From contig JANATF010000024.1 of assembly GCA_029449245.1 (NCBI GenBank), positions 1-64,000 of the forward strand: 64,000 bases of DNA. Reading direction: 5' to 3'. The DNA is from Mortierella alpina. Taxonomy: Eukaryota; Mortierellomycota; Mortierellomycetes; Mortierellales; Mortierellaceae. The notes beneath the pieces are model-generated. The model was given only the letters and a program-made list of their open reading frames with translations. It did no database searches and was not told the DNA's origin. Below, one piece after another: positions 46,501-61,500 of the stretch. Within the stretch, counting starts at the first letter, position 1. Every line of letters begins with the position of its first letter. A program made the position numbers and the translations under genes.

Positions 46501-49500
46501 GGATGGGTACCTCACTACGATGCAGCAGATCGTGGATCGTCACGATATTCTAAGGACTGCCTTCATGTGGGAGAACATCTCTACACCAGCCCAAGTTGTC
46601 CTGCGCGTTGCTCCCCTTTCAATCACAGAGCTAGTCCTGAATCCGGCTGCAGGACCCACCATCCAGCAATTGAGGCAGAGATACGATCCTCTCCATTACC
46701 GCATCGACTTGACACAGGCGCCACTATTGCGGTTTGTAGTTGCTCAGGAAGTAGACGGTCGATGGATACTCTTGGAGCTGCTTCATCATTTGATTGGTGA
46801 TCATTCGACTCTGGAGACCATTGAACTTGAATTGAAGCAGATCCAGGAAGGTCGGGTCGGCGAACTTTTACCGCCACATCCTTACCGCAACCTCATTGCC
46901 CAAACCCGATTGGGAGTTAGTCAGGAAGCGCACAGGAAGTTCTTTGAGAAGATGCTCTCGGACGTTGACACGCCTTCGCTACCTTTCGGAATCGCTGACG
47001 TCCACAGTAACGGGTCTAACGTGACCGAGGCAGAGCGGATGCTGCCACAGGAGCTAAGTGCACGACTTCGGTGCCAGGCCAAGAGACTGGGTGTCAGCGT
47101 TGCCAGTCTGTGCCATGTCGCTTGGGCCCAGGTGATTGCCAAGACGAGTGGACAGCAGCGAGTCGTGTTTGGCACGGTGCTGTTCGGACGCATGCAGGCT
47201 GAGACGAGTTCAGATCGGGCTATGGGTCTCTATATCAACACACTGCCGTTCCGCGTCGATCTCGACGCAAGAGGTGTCGAGGAGAGCGTGCAGCATACGC
47301 ACGCCTTGTTGGCAGAGCTCTTGCAGCATGAACACGCTTCATTGACACTGGCGCAGAATTGCAGCGGAGTGGAGGCCGGAGTCCCCCTGTTCAGCTCTTT
47401 ACTCAATTATCGTCATCACTCGTCGGATCCGGAAAACAACACCACTGCCTCGGGAGCAGAGGTCTTGGATTCTCAGGAGCGCACAAATTACCCATTTGAC
47501 CTATCAATAGAGGACTATGGAACGGCGCTTGGTCTCACGGTTCAAGTGTTACAGCCGTTAGATCCTGGCCGAGTCTGTAGCTACATGCAGGAAGCGCTTG
47601 GTAGTTTGGCGATGGCACTGGAAAACAACCCCACGATGCCAGTCGCTCAGGTGGAGGTTCTATCTTCCGAGGAGAGCAAACTCTTGACTGGGAGTGGTAG
47701 CTGTATTCCCGAGGACGAGTCCTACCGAGTCTGCCTTCATCAACTGTTTGAACAGAAGGTCGACCAAGCACCAGGTGCCATCTCCATCGTTTACGGCAAC
47801 CAGTCGTTGACATATGCGGAGTTGAATGCTGAATCCAACCGATTGGCGCACCATCTTATTGAGCTTGGCGCCAGGACGGGCTTTATTGTGGCACTCTGTC
47901 TAGAACGATCGACATCTATGATAGTAGCGATGCTGGCGATCCTCAAAACCGGTGCTGCTTATCTACCCCTGGATCCACTCTACACAGGCGACCGACTCAA
48001 AGGAATTATCAGTGATGCGACTCCGGCAATCGTTATAGTTGATGCTGTTGGGAGGAAGGCACTGAGTGAGCTGGCCGCCGCTGAGATGGTCGTTTTGGAC
48101 GTGGACGAGCCGCAAGGTGAAGAGACCAGCAACCCAATAGTATTGGGTCAGGACTCTGGAAATCTTGCCTACGTAATCTACACCTCCGGATCCACAGGCA
48201 AGCCCAAGGGTGTGATGGTCGAGCATAGAGGCGTGGCAAGTTTGGTCCAGTATCACAGCGAGCTCATTGGTGTCAATGAAGGCAACCGCATGCTTCAGTT
48301 TGCTTCAATCAGCTTCGACTTTAGTGTCTGGGAGATCTTCCTGACTCTGTGCTCTGGCGCCACGCTGGTCCTGGCACCAAGCCATATACGCATGGACCGC
48401 GACATACTATGGAGATTTATGATTCAGCAATCGGTTACGCACGCAACATTCACTCCATCATTTCTGCAAGACGGAATGGATCTGCCTAGATCTATTGTGC
48501 CACTGACGTTGATATTAGGAGGCGAGGCACTTGGGCCGACGCTACTCCATAACCTAATCCGGCAAGGCATCACTGTCGTCAATGATTACGGACCAACTGA
48601 AGCCTCAATCAGTGCTGCCACATGGAAATGTCCTGCTGATTTCGAAGGTGATGTGGTACCTATTGGACGTCCAGTGCGGAATTCCAGGATGTATGTCCTG
48701 GACTCTCAGCAGCAACTGGTGCCATTTGGAGCCATTGGTGAGCTTTTCATTAGCGGCGTAGGAGTCGCTCGCGGATATCTCAACAGAGCTGAGCAGACGG
48801 CGGAGCGGTTCATCAAGGATCCTTTCAGCAGCGACGATGAAGCGCGGATGTACAGAACAGGGGATCTGGTGCGGCTCATGTCCGACGGCAATCTCGTCTA
48901 CTTGGGTCGTACGGACTATCAAGTCAAGATCCGTGGCTTCCGAATCGAACTGGGCGAGGTTGAGGTCCGCTTGGCAGAACATCAGGCGGTGTCTGAAGTT
49001 GTCGTGCTTGCCCTGGGCGAAGGTACTCATAAGCGCCTTGTCGCCTATCTCACAACAGATTCTGGCACACATGAAGAAGGTAATAAGGAAATGCGTTGAT
49101 GTTTGGGGGAGTGATGCACAGATGCGTCATTATTAACTTATATAATGCTGGCCAACACCGCCTCTCTCTTAGACCTTGAAAAATCTACTCTGCCGTCAAT
49201 TCTTCGTTCTCACCTTGCAACAAGGCTACCAGAGTATATGATACCATCAGCATTTGTACGCCTCAATGTCTTTCCTCTGACAGCAAACGGCAAGCTGGAC
49301 CGCCGAGCGCTTCCTGCTCCTGGTGAAGGCGATCTCGCTCGCCAAACATATGAGGCTCCGCTAGGTGAAACTGAGAGTGTACTCGCATCGATTTGGTCTG
49401 AATTGCTGAAAGTAGAGCGGGTGAGTCGTCAAGACAGCTTCTTTGCGCTTGGCGGTCACTCTCTGCTTGCTGTACGCTTAATCAACCGCCTCAGTGTTTT

Positions 49501-52500
49501 CGGAACAAGCATCCCACTATCAGCTTTGTTCGGCTCGCCAACCCTTGCCGCATTCGCATACCGAATCCAAGAGCATCAGGCGCAACACGACTCAGTCTTT
49601 GAAAAGATTACACCGGTCTCTCGTGAAGATGGGCTCCTTCTCTCATTCGCGCAACAGCGTTTATGGTTCCTTGCTCAACTCGACGGTGCCAGTGATACAT
49701 ATCACATCCCGTTCTCTGTTCGCTTGCAAGGATTCATAGATCGATCAGCATTGGAATATGCGATAGATGTACTCATCACACGCCACGAGGCGCTGAGATC
49801 TGTGTTTGACGCTATCAATGGACAGCCTCAGATCAGGATTCTTCAACCTGAAGGTGGGTATACGCGATCCATCATCCTAAAAGGCTCTGTACATGCAAAA
49901 AATGAGGAGGAAATTTAACAGTGATTGTGTTCATACACAATAGGATGCATTTTACGCACTTTTGATCATCGTGGCTTTACCGATCAACACGAGCAGTTGA
50001 AGTTAAAGATTCATGAGGAAACAACCCAACCATTTGACCTGACCAAAGGACCACTTATCCGTGCCTTGCTGATCCAGCTCCAAGACGATGAGTTCGTACT
50101 CCTCATAACACAGCACCATATCATCTCGGACGGATGGTCGTCCGGGATAATGTTGCGAGAGTTGAGTCAACTCTACACAGCGTACTGCAACGGGGAGCCG
50201 AATCCGCTGGCCCCGCTCAGGATTCAGTACCCAGACTACGCTGCATGGCAGCGGGAATGGCTCTCTGGTGATCGACTCAGAACACAGAGCGACTACTGGC
50301 GTACAGCTCTTGCCGGATCTCCCGTCTTGCTCGACCTTCCTACAGACCGGCCTCGTCCACCTCAGCAGTCTTACAAGGGAGACCATGTTGCCATTGAATT
50401 TGATCCGCAGATCACCAATGCTCTCAAACAGCTTAGCCAACAGCATGGAGTCACACTGTTCATGACTCTACTCTCCGCTTGGAGCGTTGTACTGTCTCGG
50501 CTGTCGGGTCAGGACGATATTGTCATTGGTACTCCCAGTGCCAACCGCAGCCATCCTGACGTCGAACCGCTGATTGGATTCTTTGTCAACACGCTGGCTT
50601 TGCGTGTCGACTTGTCCGGCGAACCAAACACCCGGGATCTGTTGGACCGTGTCCGACGCAGGACATTAGCCGCATTTTCGCACCAAGATTTGCCGTTCGA
50701 GCAGGTCGTCGAGATTGTACAGCCGCCTCGCAAGATGGATCATACACCACTTTTTCAAGTCATGTTTGTGTGGCAGAACAACGAATCTGGCGAACTGGAT
50801 CTACCAGGACTTCAAGTGCTGCCTCAGGACCTGGATCACAATAGTGCCAAGTTTGATCTCAGCCTCGCGCTTTGGGAATCGGATGACGGAATTTCCGGTG
50901 GCCTCTCATATGCGACATCGCTCTTTGACAGGACGACTATTGAGAGGCATGTTGGATATCTGCACACTATGCTTCTGGCTATGACTACGTCTGCTGAGCA
51001 ACCTGTCACCAAAGTCGATATTTTGTCACCATTGGAACGCGCTCTTGTGCTCGAGGCATGGAACAGCACAGCTGAGGAATACCCAAGCGATGCCTGCCTC
51101 CACCAGCTGTTTGAGCAGCAGGCTGAACGCACTCCGGATGCAGTCGCTGTCGTGCATGAGAACCACTCCTTGACCTATGGCGAGTTGAATGCGCGTGCCA
51201 ATCATCTGGCACATCATCTCATCTACCTCGGAGTCAAGCCTGATGACTTGGTGGCCGTCTGCGTCGAACGATCCCCGGCAATGATCGTAGGCATCTTGGC
51301 GATCCTCAAAGCCGGCGGTGCTTATGTCCCTCTTGATCCGTTCTACGCAAGCGATCGCCTCCGGGACATCATCAGTGATGCGGCACCCAGCATCCTCATT
51401 GCAGATCATATCGGAGCCAACGTGCTGGGTGATTCGGTTCTAGCATCTCTCACGGTTGTGGACACCATGTCCCACGACGACTTGAACGCCGTCAACCCAG
51501 AGGTAAGAGGTCTGACTTCGCACAGCCTCGCATATGTCATCTACACTTCAGGATCAACAGGAAAGCCCAAGGGTGTCATGCTCGAGCACCAAGGCGCTGT
51601 CAATCTGGTCTACGATCGACCTGCTCTCTTTGACATTCATGCTCACAGCCGTGTCTTGCAGTACACATCGCTGAGCTTTGATCACAGCGTCTCAGAGATC
51701 TTCTCTGCTCTGCATGGTGGTGCAAGCTTGTACATGTTGAGTAATGACATCCGACTCGACAGGATTCGATTGTGGGATTACCTGTCACGGCACTCCATCA
51801 CACATGTCAGCTTCACTCCTACCTTGCTTCACGACTGCAAGGACATGATGCCACTAGAGTCGCTCAGGGGTCTGATTGTGATGGGAGAGACGATGCCACC
51901 CTCCCTTCCTGGTCTGATGCGAACAGTGGCGCCAAACAGCGTTGTCATTAACGAATACGGACCCACGGAGTGCTCAGTAGCCACCACGGTGTGGAAGTGT
52001 GTGCCGGATTTCAGCGGTGACAAGGTGCCCATTGGTCGTCCGCTCCCCAACAAGACCATCTACTTGTTGGACACGCATGGAAATCCAGTGACCTCTGGAT
52101 CAATCGGGGAGATGTACATTGGAGGAGTTGGTGTAGCCAGAGGATACATGAACCGGCCAGATCTGACAGCCGAGAGATTCCTCCCCGATCCATTCTCGGG
52201 AGCGACTGGCGCACGGATGTACAGAACGGGAGATTTGGCAAGACACCTCGCAGACGGCAACATTGTGTGTTTGGGACGCAATGACCACCAGGTCAAGATC
52301 CGCGGTTTCCGTATTGAGCTCGGCGAAATTGAAGCGCGGCTAGGCGAGCACCCCAATGTATCAGAGGCAGTGGTCGTTGCTTTGGGTGAGGCGAGCAACA
52401 AGCGACTGATTGCATATGTGATTGCTCGGGATCACGGCCAGGTCGAAGAATACACGGGATTGGGTTTCTGTAAGTAGATCCGCCGTAGCCAGAAACACGC

Positions 52501-55500
52501 ACTGAAACGACACATCATCCTGCGATGATATCTAACCCGCGGTACCTGCATTTTATACTCCTTAGCGCCGATAGCCGACGGGCTTGCCCTGACACTTCGT
52601 AACCATCTTGCGACAAGTCTTCCAGAATACATGATCCCATCGGCATTTGTGCGCATGGATGCACTCCCCATGACTCCTAACGGAAAGTTAGATCAGCGGG
52701 CGCTCCCAAGTCCAAGCACGGACGATTTTGCACACCAGCTGTACGAGGCGCCTCAAGGTGAACTCGAGGAGACACTTGCCACAATGTGGATGGAGCTATT
52801 GCAGCTGGATCGAGTGAGCCGGAACGACAGTTTCTTTGCACTGGGAGGTCATTCACTACTTGCTGTGCGGCTTATGAACCGTGTCAGCTCCCTTGGCGCC
52901 AGTGTTCCGTTGTCATTCCTGTTCGCCACACCTACTCTCAAAGCCTTTGCATGCACTGTAGCGGATCTTATTCTGGAAAATCAAACAGTAATCTTGGCTC
53001 CCCAGGCTAGATCCCGAGACGGTCCTCTGCTTCCTTCTTTTGATCAGAAGCGTTTATGGTTTCTGGCTCAACTGGATGGTATTGATGAAGCCTATCATAC
53101 TCCCAAGGCGATGCGTCTCCGCGGGGTCCTCGACATCTCGGCATTAAGGCAATCACTGGATGAGCTGTATGCTCGGCATGAAGCATTGCGCTCTATTTTT
53201 GTCAACGTGAATGGTCAGCCACAGGTGCAGATCCTTCCACCCACAGGTACGTTTTTCCCATCCACTAGAAATTAGCGAACAATATCAATGATGCTAATGC
53301 ACCCGCCGTTCCACTCTGTATTGTTGACTAGGGATGCCCTGGTGCTTTATCGATCTCCGTCATGATTCTGAACAGGATGCAAAGCTCAGGCACGCCATTG
53401 ACAAGGAGGCACGAGCGTCGTTTGATCTGACCAAAGGACCAGTCATCCGGACAACTATCATACAGCTCCACGATGATGATCACGTTCTTCTCATCAACCA
53501 GCACCATATTGTATCTGACGGATGGTCTTTAGGGATCATGTTGAGCGAGCTTAGCGCCCTCTACACGTCCTGTAGAGTTAGTCAGCCTAGCCCTTTACGG
53601 CCGCTAAACATTCAGTACCCGGACTATGCAGCTTGGCAGCAGGAATGGCTCTCTGGAGATCGTCTAAAGTTTCAGAGTGAGTATTGGCGCACCACTCTCT
53701 CTGGAGCACCAGTTTTGCTTGATCTTCCCACAGATCGACCCCGGCCACCGCAGCAGTCATTTAAGGGCGATCATGTATCCATCGAGTTTGATCCTCAGAC
53801 CACTAAGGCACTGAAACAGCTCAGCCAACGACATGGGGTGACCTTGTTCATGACCATCCTGTCAGTGTGGAGCGTTTTGATATCAAGGCTGTCTGGTCAG
53901 GAGGATGTGGTTATTGGCATCCCAAGTGCTAATCGTATCCGCCCAGAGTTTGAGGCCCTGATCGGATTCTTTGTCAATACTCTTGCCCTGCGTATCGACC
54001 TCTCCAATGAACCGAACACGCAAGAGCTCTTGGACCGAGTCCGGCAGGTCACCGTCGGGGCGTATGCCCACCAAGACCTGCCATTCGAGCAGGTGGTCGA
54101 GATTGTGCAACCTCCTCGCGAGATGAAGCACACTCCTCTTTTCCAGGTCATGCTTGCCTGGGAAAACAACGAGTCGGGCGAGTGGGATCTGCCGGGCCTG
54201 AACGTGGAGCCTTACGAACTGGATGACAGCACTGCAAAGTTTGATCTCACACTTGCACTTCGGGAATCAGGCGACAGAATCGTAGGAGCTATGGAGTACG
54301 CTACATCGCTTTTTGACCGGGAGACCATCGAGAGGCACATCGGATATCTCCAAGCGATATCACTGGCAATGACAGCAGAGGTTGTGCGGCCTGTGGCTGC
54401 TATTGACATATTGCGGTCAGATGAGTGCACGATGTTACTCAAGACATGGAACCAAACGACTGAGGAGTATACCGATAACCTGTACCTCCACCAGCTATTT
54501 GAGCAGCAAGTTGAGCGCGCACCTGATGCCATCGCTGTAGTGCACGGCGAAGACTCGCTGACCTACAGTGAAGTCAATGCTCTTGCAAACCATCTGGCGC
54601 ATCATCTCATCCACCTTGGAGTCGAGCCCGATGCAATTGTTGGGATTTGTGTCGAGCGATCTCTGGCACTGATCATTGGCATCTTGGCCATCCTCAAGGC
54701 CGGCGGAGCATACGTACCTCTGGATCCTGTCCATGCAAGTGAACGACTACTGGATATCCTATCGGATGCAGCGCCATCTGTCCTTGTTGCCGATGCTTAC
54801 GGGATGAAAGCTCTTCAAGGTGCAGAGCTTTCTCGACTCAGGATAGTCGACCCTAACTCCACCTTGGAGACCTCTACCGAGAACCCGCACATTCCAACAC
54901 TTTCGATGCGCCATCTTGCCCATGTCATTTATACGTCTGGATCCACCGGCAAGCCTAAAGGTGTTATGGTTGAGCACCGCCATGTCGCTCGTCTCTTTGC
55001 TGCCAGTGGCACTTGGTTCGACTTTTCAGAACATGATACTTGGTGTCTCTTGCATTCGTTTGCGTTCGATTTCTCGATATGGGAGATCTGGGGCGCACTT
55101 AGACATGGCGGAAAACTGGTCATCGTCTCTCAGGATGTTGTAAGGGCGCCACAGGAATTGTACCGGCTGATCCAGGACCAGGCTGTCACTGTGCTGAACA
55201 TGACTCCCAGTGCCTTCAAACCGCTAATCGAAATCGATGCAGCAGATGCGCTATCTAATAGTCTTCGCTACGTGATTCTTGCAGGCGAGGCACTGGTCCC
55301 CGCTATGCTCAAGCCATGGTTCCTTAGGCATGCGCAGGGCAGCCCAAAGATTGGAAACATCTATGGCCCCACGGAAATCACTATTTACGCGACCTCTCGG
55401 CTCATGACGCTGGAGGACTGCTATCAAACCTCGAGTCCAATTGGCACGCGTCTCCCTGACTTGCGGACGTACGTACTGGATAAGTACGGTCAACCGGTAC

Positions 55501-58500
55501 CTCTAGGAGCTGTGGGCGAACTATATGTCGGAGGCACCGGTGTTTCTCGCGGATATCTTAACAGGCCTGATCTTACAGCTGAGAGGTTTCTCTCTAATCC
55601 TTTCGTGGAAGGAGACAAGGAGCGAATGTACAAGACAGGAGATCTTGTCAGGTATCTCCCCGATGGCAGCCTTGTTTACATGGGCCGAAATGACCATCAG
55701 GTCAAAATCCGTGGTTTCCGTGTCGAACTTGGAGAGATCGAGACGCGATTGACAGAACACCCTCGGGTCTCCGAAGCCGTAGTGGTTGCCTCAGGTGACG
55801 AGGGTGACAAGCGACTTGTCGCGTATGTCTCCATTCGTCATGACGGACAGCTGAGTGAAGATGATGCAAAACGTAAGCTAAAGAGATGATTATATGTAAC
55901 GGCTGCACACATGGATGAAATGAACCCCCTTGACACTAACCAACAATGCACCCTTGATACGATAGCAGTTTGCGCAGAGTTTTTGGCTTCAACTCTTCGC
56001 TCTCATCTGCTTCCTAGGTTACCGGAATACATGGTTCCCTCGGCCTTTGTGCACATGGACAGGTTTCCCTTATCCGCAAATGGCAAACTGGACTTGCGAG
56101 CTCTACCGGCGCCTAGCAATGCTGACTTTGCCCGTGAAACGTACGAGGCTCCACAAGGCAAGGTTGAGAGCGCACTCGCGTCTATTTGGTCAGAACTGCT
56201 GCAGGTAAAGCAAGTGAGCCGACGTGATTCTTTCTTTGCGCTTGGCGGTCATTCTCTGCTTGCTGCACGCTTGATCAATCGCGTGAGTACTCTAGGGGTC
56301 AATGTCACGCTCTCGTCGCTATTTGCTTCGCCAAGTCTCCACTCATTTGCGTCTGTCATCGAAGAACAGCTGCGCCAGCAGACGACGACTTTCCAGCCAA
56401 TCGCCCCGATCTCTAGAGAAGATGAGTTACCTCTCTCATATGCTCAACAGCGCTTGTGGTTTCTCGCTCAACTCGAGGGAGTAAGCGATATTTACCATAT
56501 TGTACTGGCGGTGCAATTGCGGGGACGAGTGGAACAGGCGGGTTTGGAGTATGCGTTGGACGGACTCTGTGCTCGGCATGAGGCTCTGCGATCTGTATTT
56601 ATAAGTGTCAGTGGTCAGCCTCAGGTAAAGGTCCTATCCTCTAAAGGTATGTATCCTGGAGTGCAATCGCTGCGCTACTTATTGTCGTACCAAATTTGAA
56701 CTAACTATGCGGCTCTAACCATTTGGTGACACTTAGTAGTTACACTGCGAACCATTGATTTACGGGATGCTATCGATCAAAGTCCTCAGTTGGAGGGGTT
56801 GACGCAGAAGGAAGCAAGTTTGCCATTTGACCTGACCAAAGGACCACTTATCCGTGCCTTGCTGATCCAGCTCCAAGACAACGAGTTCGTACTCCTCATA
56901 ACACAGCATCACATCATCTCGGACGGATGGTCTTCCGGGATAATGCTTCGAGAGTTGAGTCAACTCTACACAGCGTACTGCAACGGGGAGCCGAATCCGC
57001 TGGCCCCGCTCAGGATTCAGTACCCAGACTACGCTGCATGGCAGCGGGAATGGCTCTCTGGTGATCGACTCAGAACACAGAGCGACTACTGGCGTACAGC
57101 TCTTGCCGGATCTCCCGTCTTGCTCGACCTTCCTACAGACCGGCCTCGTCCACCTCAGCAGTCTTACAAGGGAGACCATGTTGCCATTGAATTTGATCCG
57201 CAGATCACCAATGCTCTCAAACAGCTTAGCCAACAGCATGGAGTCACACTGTTCATGACTCTACTCTCCGCTTGGAGCGTTGTACTGTCTCGGCTGTCGG
57301 GTCAGGACGATATTGTCATTGGTACTCCCAGTGCCAACCGCAGCCATCCTGACGTCGAACCGCTGATTGGATTCTTTGTCAACACGCTGGCTTTGCGTGT
57401 CGACTTGTCCGGCGAACCAAACACCCGGGATCTGTTGGACCGTGTCCGACGCAGGACATTAGCCGCATTTTCGCACCAAGATTTGCCGTTCGAGCAGGTC
57501 GTCGAGATTGTACAGCCGCCTCGCAAGATGGATCATACATCACTTTTTCAAGTCATGTTTGTGTGGCAGAACAACGAATCTGGCGAACTGGATCTACCAG
57601 GACTTCAAGTGCTGCCTCAGGACCTGGATCACAATAGTGCCAAGTTTGATCTCAGCCTCGCGCTTTGGGAATCGGATGACGGAATTTCCGGTGGCCTCTC
57701 ATATGCGACATCGCTCTTTGACAGGACGACTATTGAGAGGCATGTTGGATATCTGCACACTATGCTTCTGGCTATGACTACGTCTGCTGAGCAACCTGTC
57801 ACCAAAGTCGATATTTTGTCACCATTGGAACGCGCTCTTGTGCTCGAGGCATGGAACAGCACAGCTGAGGAATACCCAAGCGATGCCTGCCTCCACCAGC
57901 TGTTTGAGCAGCAGGCTGAACGCACTCCGGATGCAGTCGCTGTCGTGCATGAGAACCACTCCTTGACCTATGGCGAGTTGAATGCGCGTGCCAATCATCT
58001 GGCACATCATCTCATCTACCTCGGAGTCAAGCCTGATGACTTGGTGGCCGTCTGCGTCGAACGATCCCCGGCAATGATCGTAGGCATCTTGGCGATCCTC
58101 AAAGCCGGCGGTGCTTATGTCCCTCTTGATCCGTTCTACGCAAGCGATCGCCTCCGGGACATCATCAGTGATGCGGCACCCAGCATCCTCATTGCAGATC
58201 ATATCGGAGCCAACGTGCTGGGTGATTCGGTTCTAGCATCTCTCACGGTTGTGGACACCATGTCCCACGACGACTTGAACGCCGTCAACCCAGAGGTAAG
58301 AGGTCTGACTTCGCACAGCCTCGCATATGTCATCTACACTTCAGGATCAACAGGAAAGCCCAAGGGTGTCATGCTCGAGCACCAAGGCGCTGTCAATCTG
58401 GTCTACGATCGACCTGCTCTCTTTGACATTCATGCTCACAGCCGTGTCTTGCAGTACACATCGCTGAGCTTTGATCACAGCGTCTCAGAGATCTTCTCTG

Positions 58501-61500
58501 CTCTGCATGGTGGTGCAAGCTTGTACATGTTGAGTAATGACATCCGACTCGACAGGATTCGATTGTGGGATTACCTGTCACGGCACTCCATCACACATGT
58601 CAGCTTCACTCCTACCTTGCTTCACGACTGCAAGGACATGATGCCACTAGAGTCGCTCAGGGGTCTGATTGTGATGGGAGAGACGATGCCACCCTCCCTT
58701 CCTGGTCTGATGCGAACAGTGGCGCCAAACAGCGTTGTCATTAACGAATACGGACCCACGGAGTGCTCAGTAGCCACCACGGTGTGGAAGTGTGTGCCGG
58801 ATTTCAGCGGTGACAAGGTGCCCATTGGTCGTCCGCTCCCCAACAAGACCATCTACTTGTTGGACACGCATGGAAATCCAGTGACCTCTGGATCAATCGG
58901 GGAGATGTACATTGGAGGAGTTGGTGTAGCCAGAGGATACATGAACCGGCCAGATCTGACGGCCGAGAGATTCCTCCCCGATCCATTCTCGGGAGCGACT
59001 GGCGCACGAATGTACAAAACGGGAGATTTGGCAAGACACCTCGCAGACGGCAACATTGTGTGTTTGGGACGCAATGACCACCAGGTCAAGATCCGCGGTT
59101 TCCGTATTGAGCTCGGTGAAATTGAAGCGCGGCTAGGCGAGCACCCCAATGTATCAGAGGCAGTGGTCGTTGCTTTGGGCGAGGCTAGCAACAAGCGACT
59201 GATTGCATATGTAATTGCTCGGGATCACGACCAGGTCGGAGACGGCACGGGATTGGGTTTCTGTAAGTAGATCCGCCGTAGCCAGAAGCACGCACGGAAA
59301 CGACACATCATCCTGAGAGGAAAACTAACCCGCGGCACCTGTATTTTATACTCCTTAGCGCCGATAGCCGACGGGCTTGCCTTGACACTTCGTAACCATC
59401 TTGCGGCAAGTCTTCCAGAATACATGATCCCATCGGCATTTGTGCGCATGGATGCACTCCCCATGACTCCTAACGGAAAGTTGGATCAGCGGGCGCTCCC
59501 AAGTCCAAGCACGGACGATTTTGCACACCAGCTGTACGAGGCGCCTCAAGGTGAACTCGAGGAGACACTTGCCACAATGTGGATGGAGCTATTGCAGCTG
59601 GATCGAGTGAGCCGGAACGACAGCTTCTTTGCACTGGGAGGCCACTCACTACTTGCTGTGCGGCTGATGAACCGTGTCAGCTCACTTGGTGCCAGTGTTC
59701 CTCTGACATCGCTCTTTGCCTCGCCAAGTCTTTCAGCGTTTGCATACGTCGTTAGAGAGCAGCTTGAACAAGGAGAGAATGCATGTCCTGCTATCGTCCC
59801 GATCTCCCGCTGCAACCCGCTGGCATTGTCTTTTTCTCAGCAGCGCATGTGGTTTTTATCGCAACTCGAGGGCGTAGCCGACACCTACCATAGCCCGAAG
59901 GCAATTCGCCTCCGCGGCGTGCTTGACATGCCTGCGCTGAAGCAAGCCTTAGATGGGTTGTATGCGCGTCATGAAGCCCTGCGATCTGTCTTTGTCAACG
60001 TGAATGGTCAGCCGCAAGTACAGATACTTCCTGCCGAAGGTGCGTTTTCGTTTACTACCATCAAACGGCAGTGATCATGCACATGATTGCTAATAGCCTT
60101 GTTTTTTCTTGTATGCGTCGCATAAACTTTAGGGATACCATGGACCTTTATCAATCTCCAGGGTGCTTCTGAACAGGATGAAACGCTCAGGGACACTGTC
60201 AACACTGAGATCCGAACGCCGTTTGAAATGTCTCTAGGACCACTGATCCGTGCCACCATGATTCAGCTCGAAGGAGATGACTACATTCTGGTCATTACCC
60301 AGCACCATATTGTATCGGATGGTTGGTCTTTTGGAATCCTGTTGGACGAACTGAGTCAACTCTACATTGCCAATACCCAGGGCAAGCCCAACCCTCTGCC
60401 AGCTCTAGCAATTCAGTACCCGGACTTTGCAGTCTGGCAGCGAGAATGGTTCTCTGGCGATCGGCTCAAGTTACAGAGCGACTTCTGGCGCACCACTCTC
60501 TCTGGAGCACCAGTCTTGCTTGACCTTCCAACAGATCGACTCCGGCCACCTCAACAATTGTTCACTGGAGATCAAATATCGATCAAATTTGATGCGCAGA
60601 TCACCAACGCCCTAAAGCAACTCAGTCAAAACCATGGAGTGACCCTGTTCATGACCATACTATCAGCATGGAGTACCGTTCTGTCGCGGTTGTCAGGTCA
60701 AGAGGATGTTGTCATCGGCATACCTAGTGCAAACCGAAGTTGCCCTGAGACCGAACCTCTCATTGGATTATTTGTCAATACCCTTGCCTTGCGCATCGAC
60801 CTGTCTAATGAACCGACTACGCGAACACTCTTGGAACGCGTCAGGAACAGTACCCTGGCAGCCTTTTCTCACCAAGACTTGCCCTTTGAGCAGGTTGTCG
60901 AGATTGTGCAGCCGCCTCGCACGATGGATCATACGCCCTTGTTCCAGGTGATGCTTGTGTGGCAGAACAACGACGAAGGCGATCTGGAACTACCAGGACT
61001 TCAGGTGTCACCTTATGAGTTCGACTATGACGGAGCAAAGTTTGACCTCACCCTCGCGCTTGCGGAATCGGACAATGGCATTACTGGTAGTTTGGGGTAC
61101 GCGACGTCGCTCTTTGACCGAGCCACTATAGAGAGGCACGTCGGATATCTGCAGACGGTTTTACTTGCGATGACAACGGATGGAGAGCAGCCCGTCGCGA
61201 CTATTGATTTAGTCCCAGCGGCCGAACGTACGCTTCTTCTCGAGACATGGAACGACACTGATAAGGAATATCCCGATCACCTGTGCTTACACCATCTGTT
61301 TGAGCAACAAGTCGAGCGCACTCCGGACACTATTGCTGTTGTCTGCGGGAACCAGGCGTTAACTTATGGCGAGCTGAATGCACGCTCGAATTGCCTGGCT
61401 CACCAGCTCATCGAACTTGGAGTCCAGCCGGATACACTTGTCGCTATTTGTGTGGAACGATCAGTTGCGATGATTATTGGTATTCTAGCAATCCTCAAAG

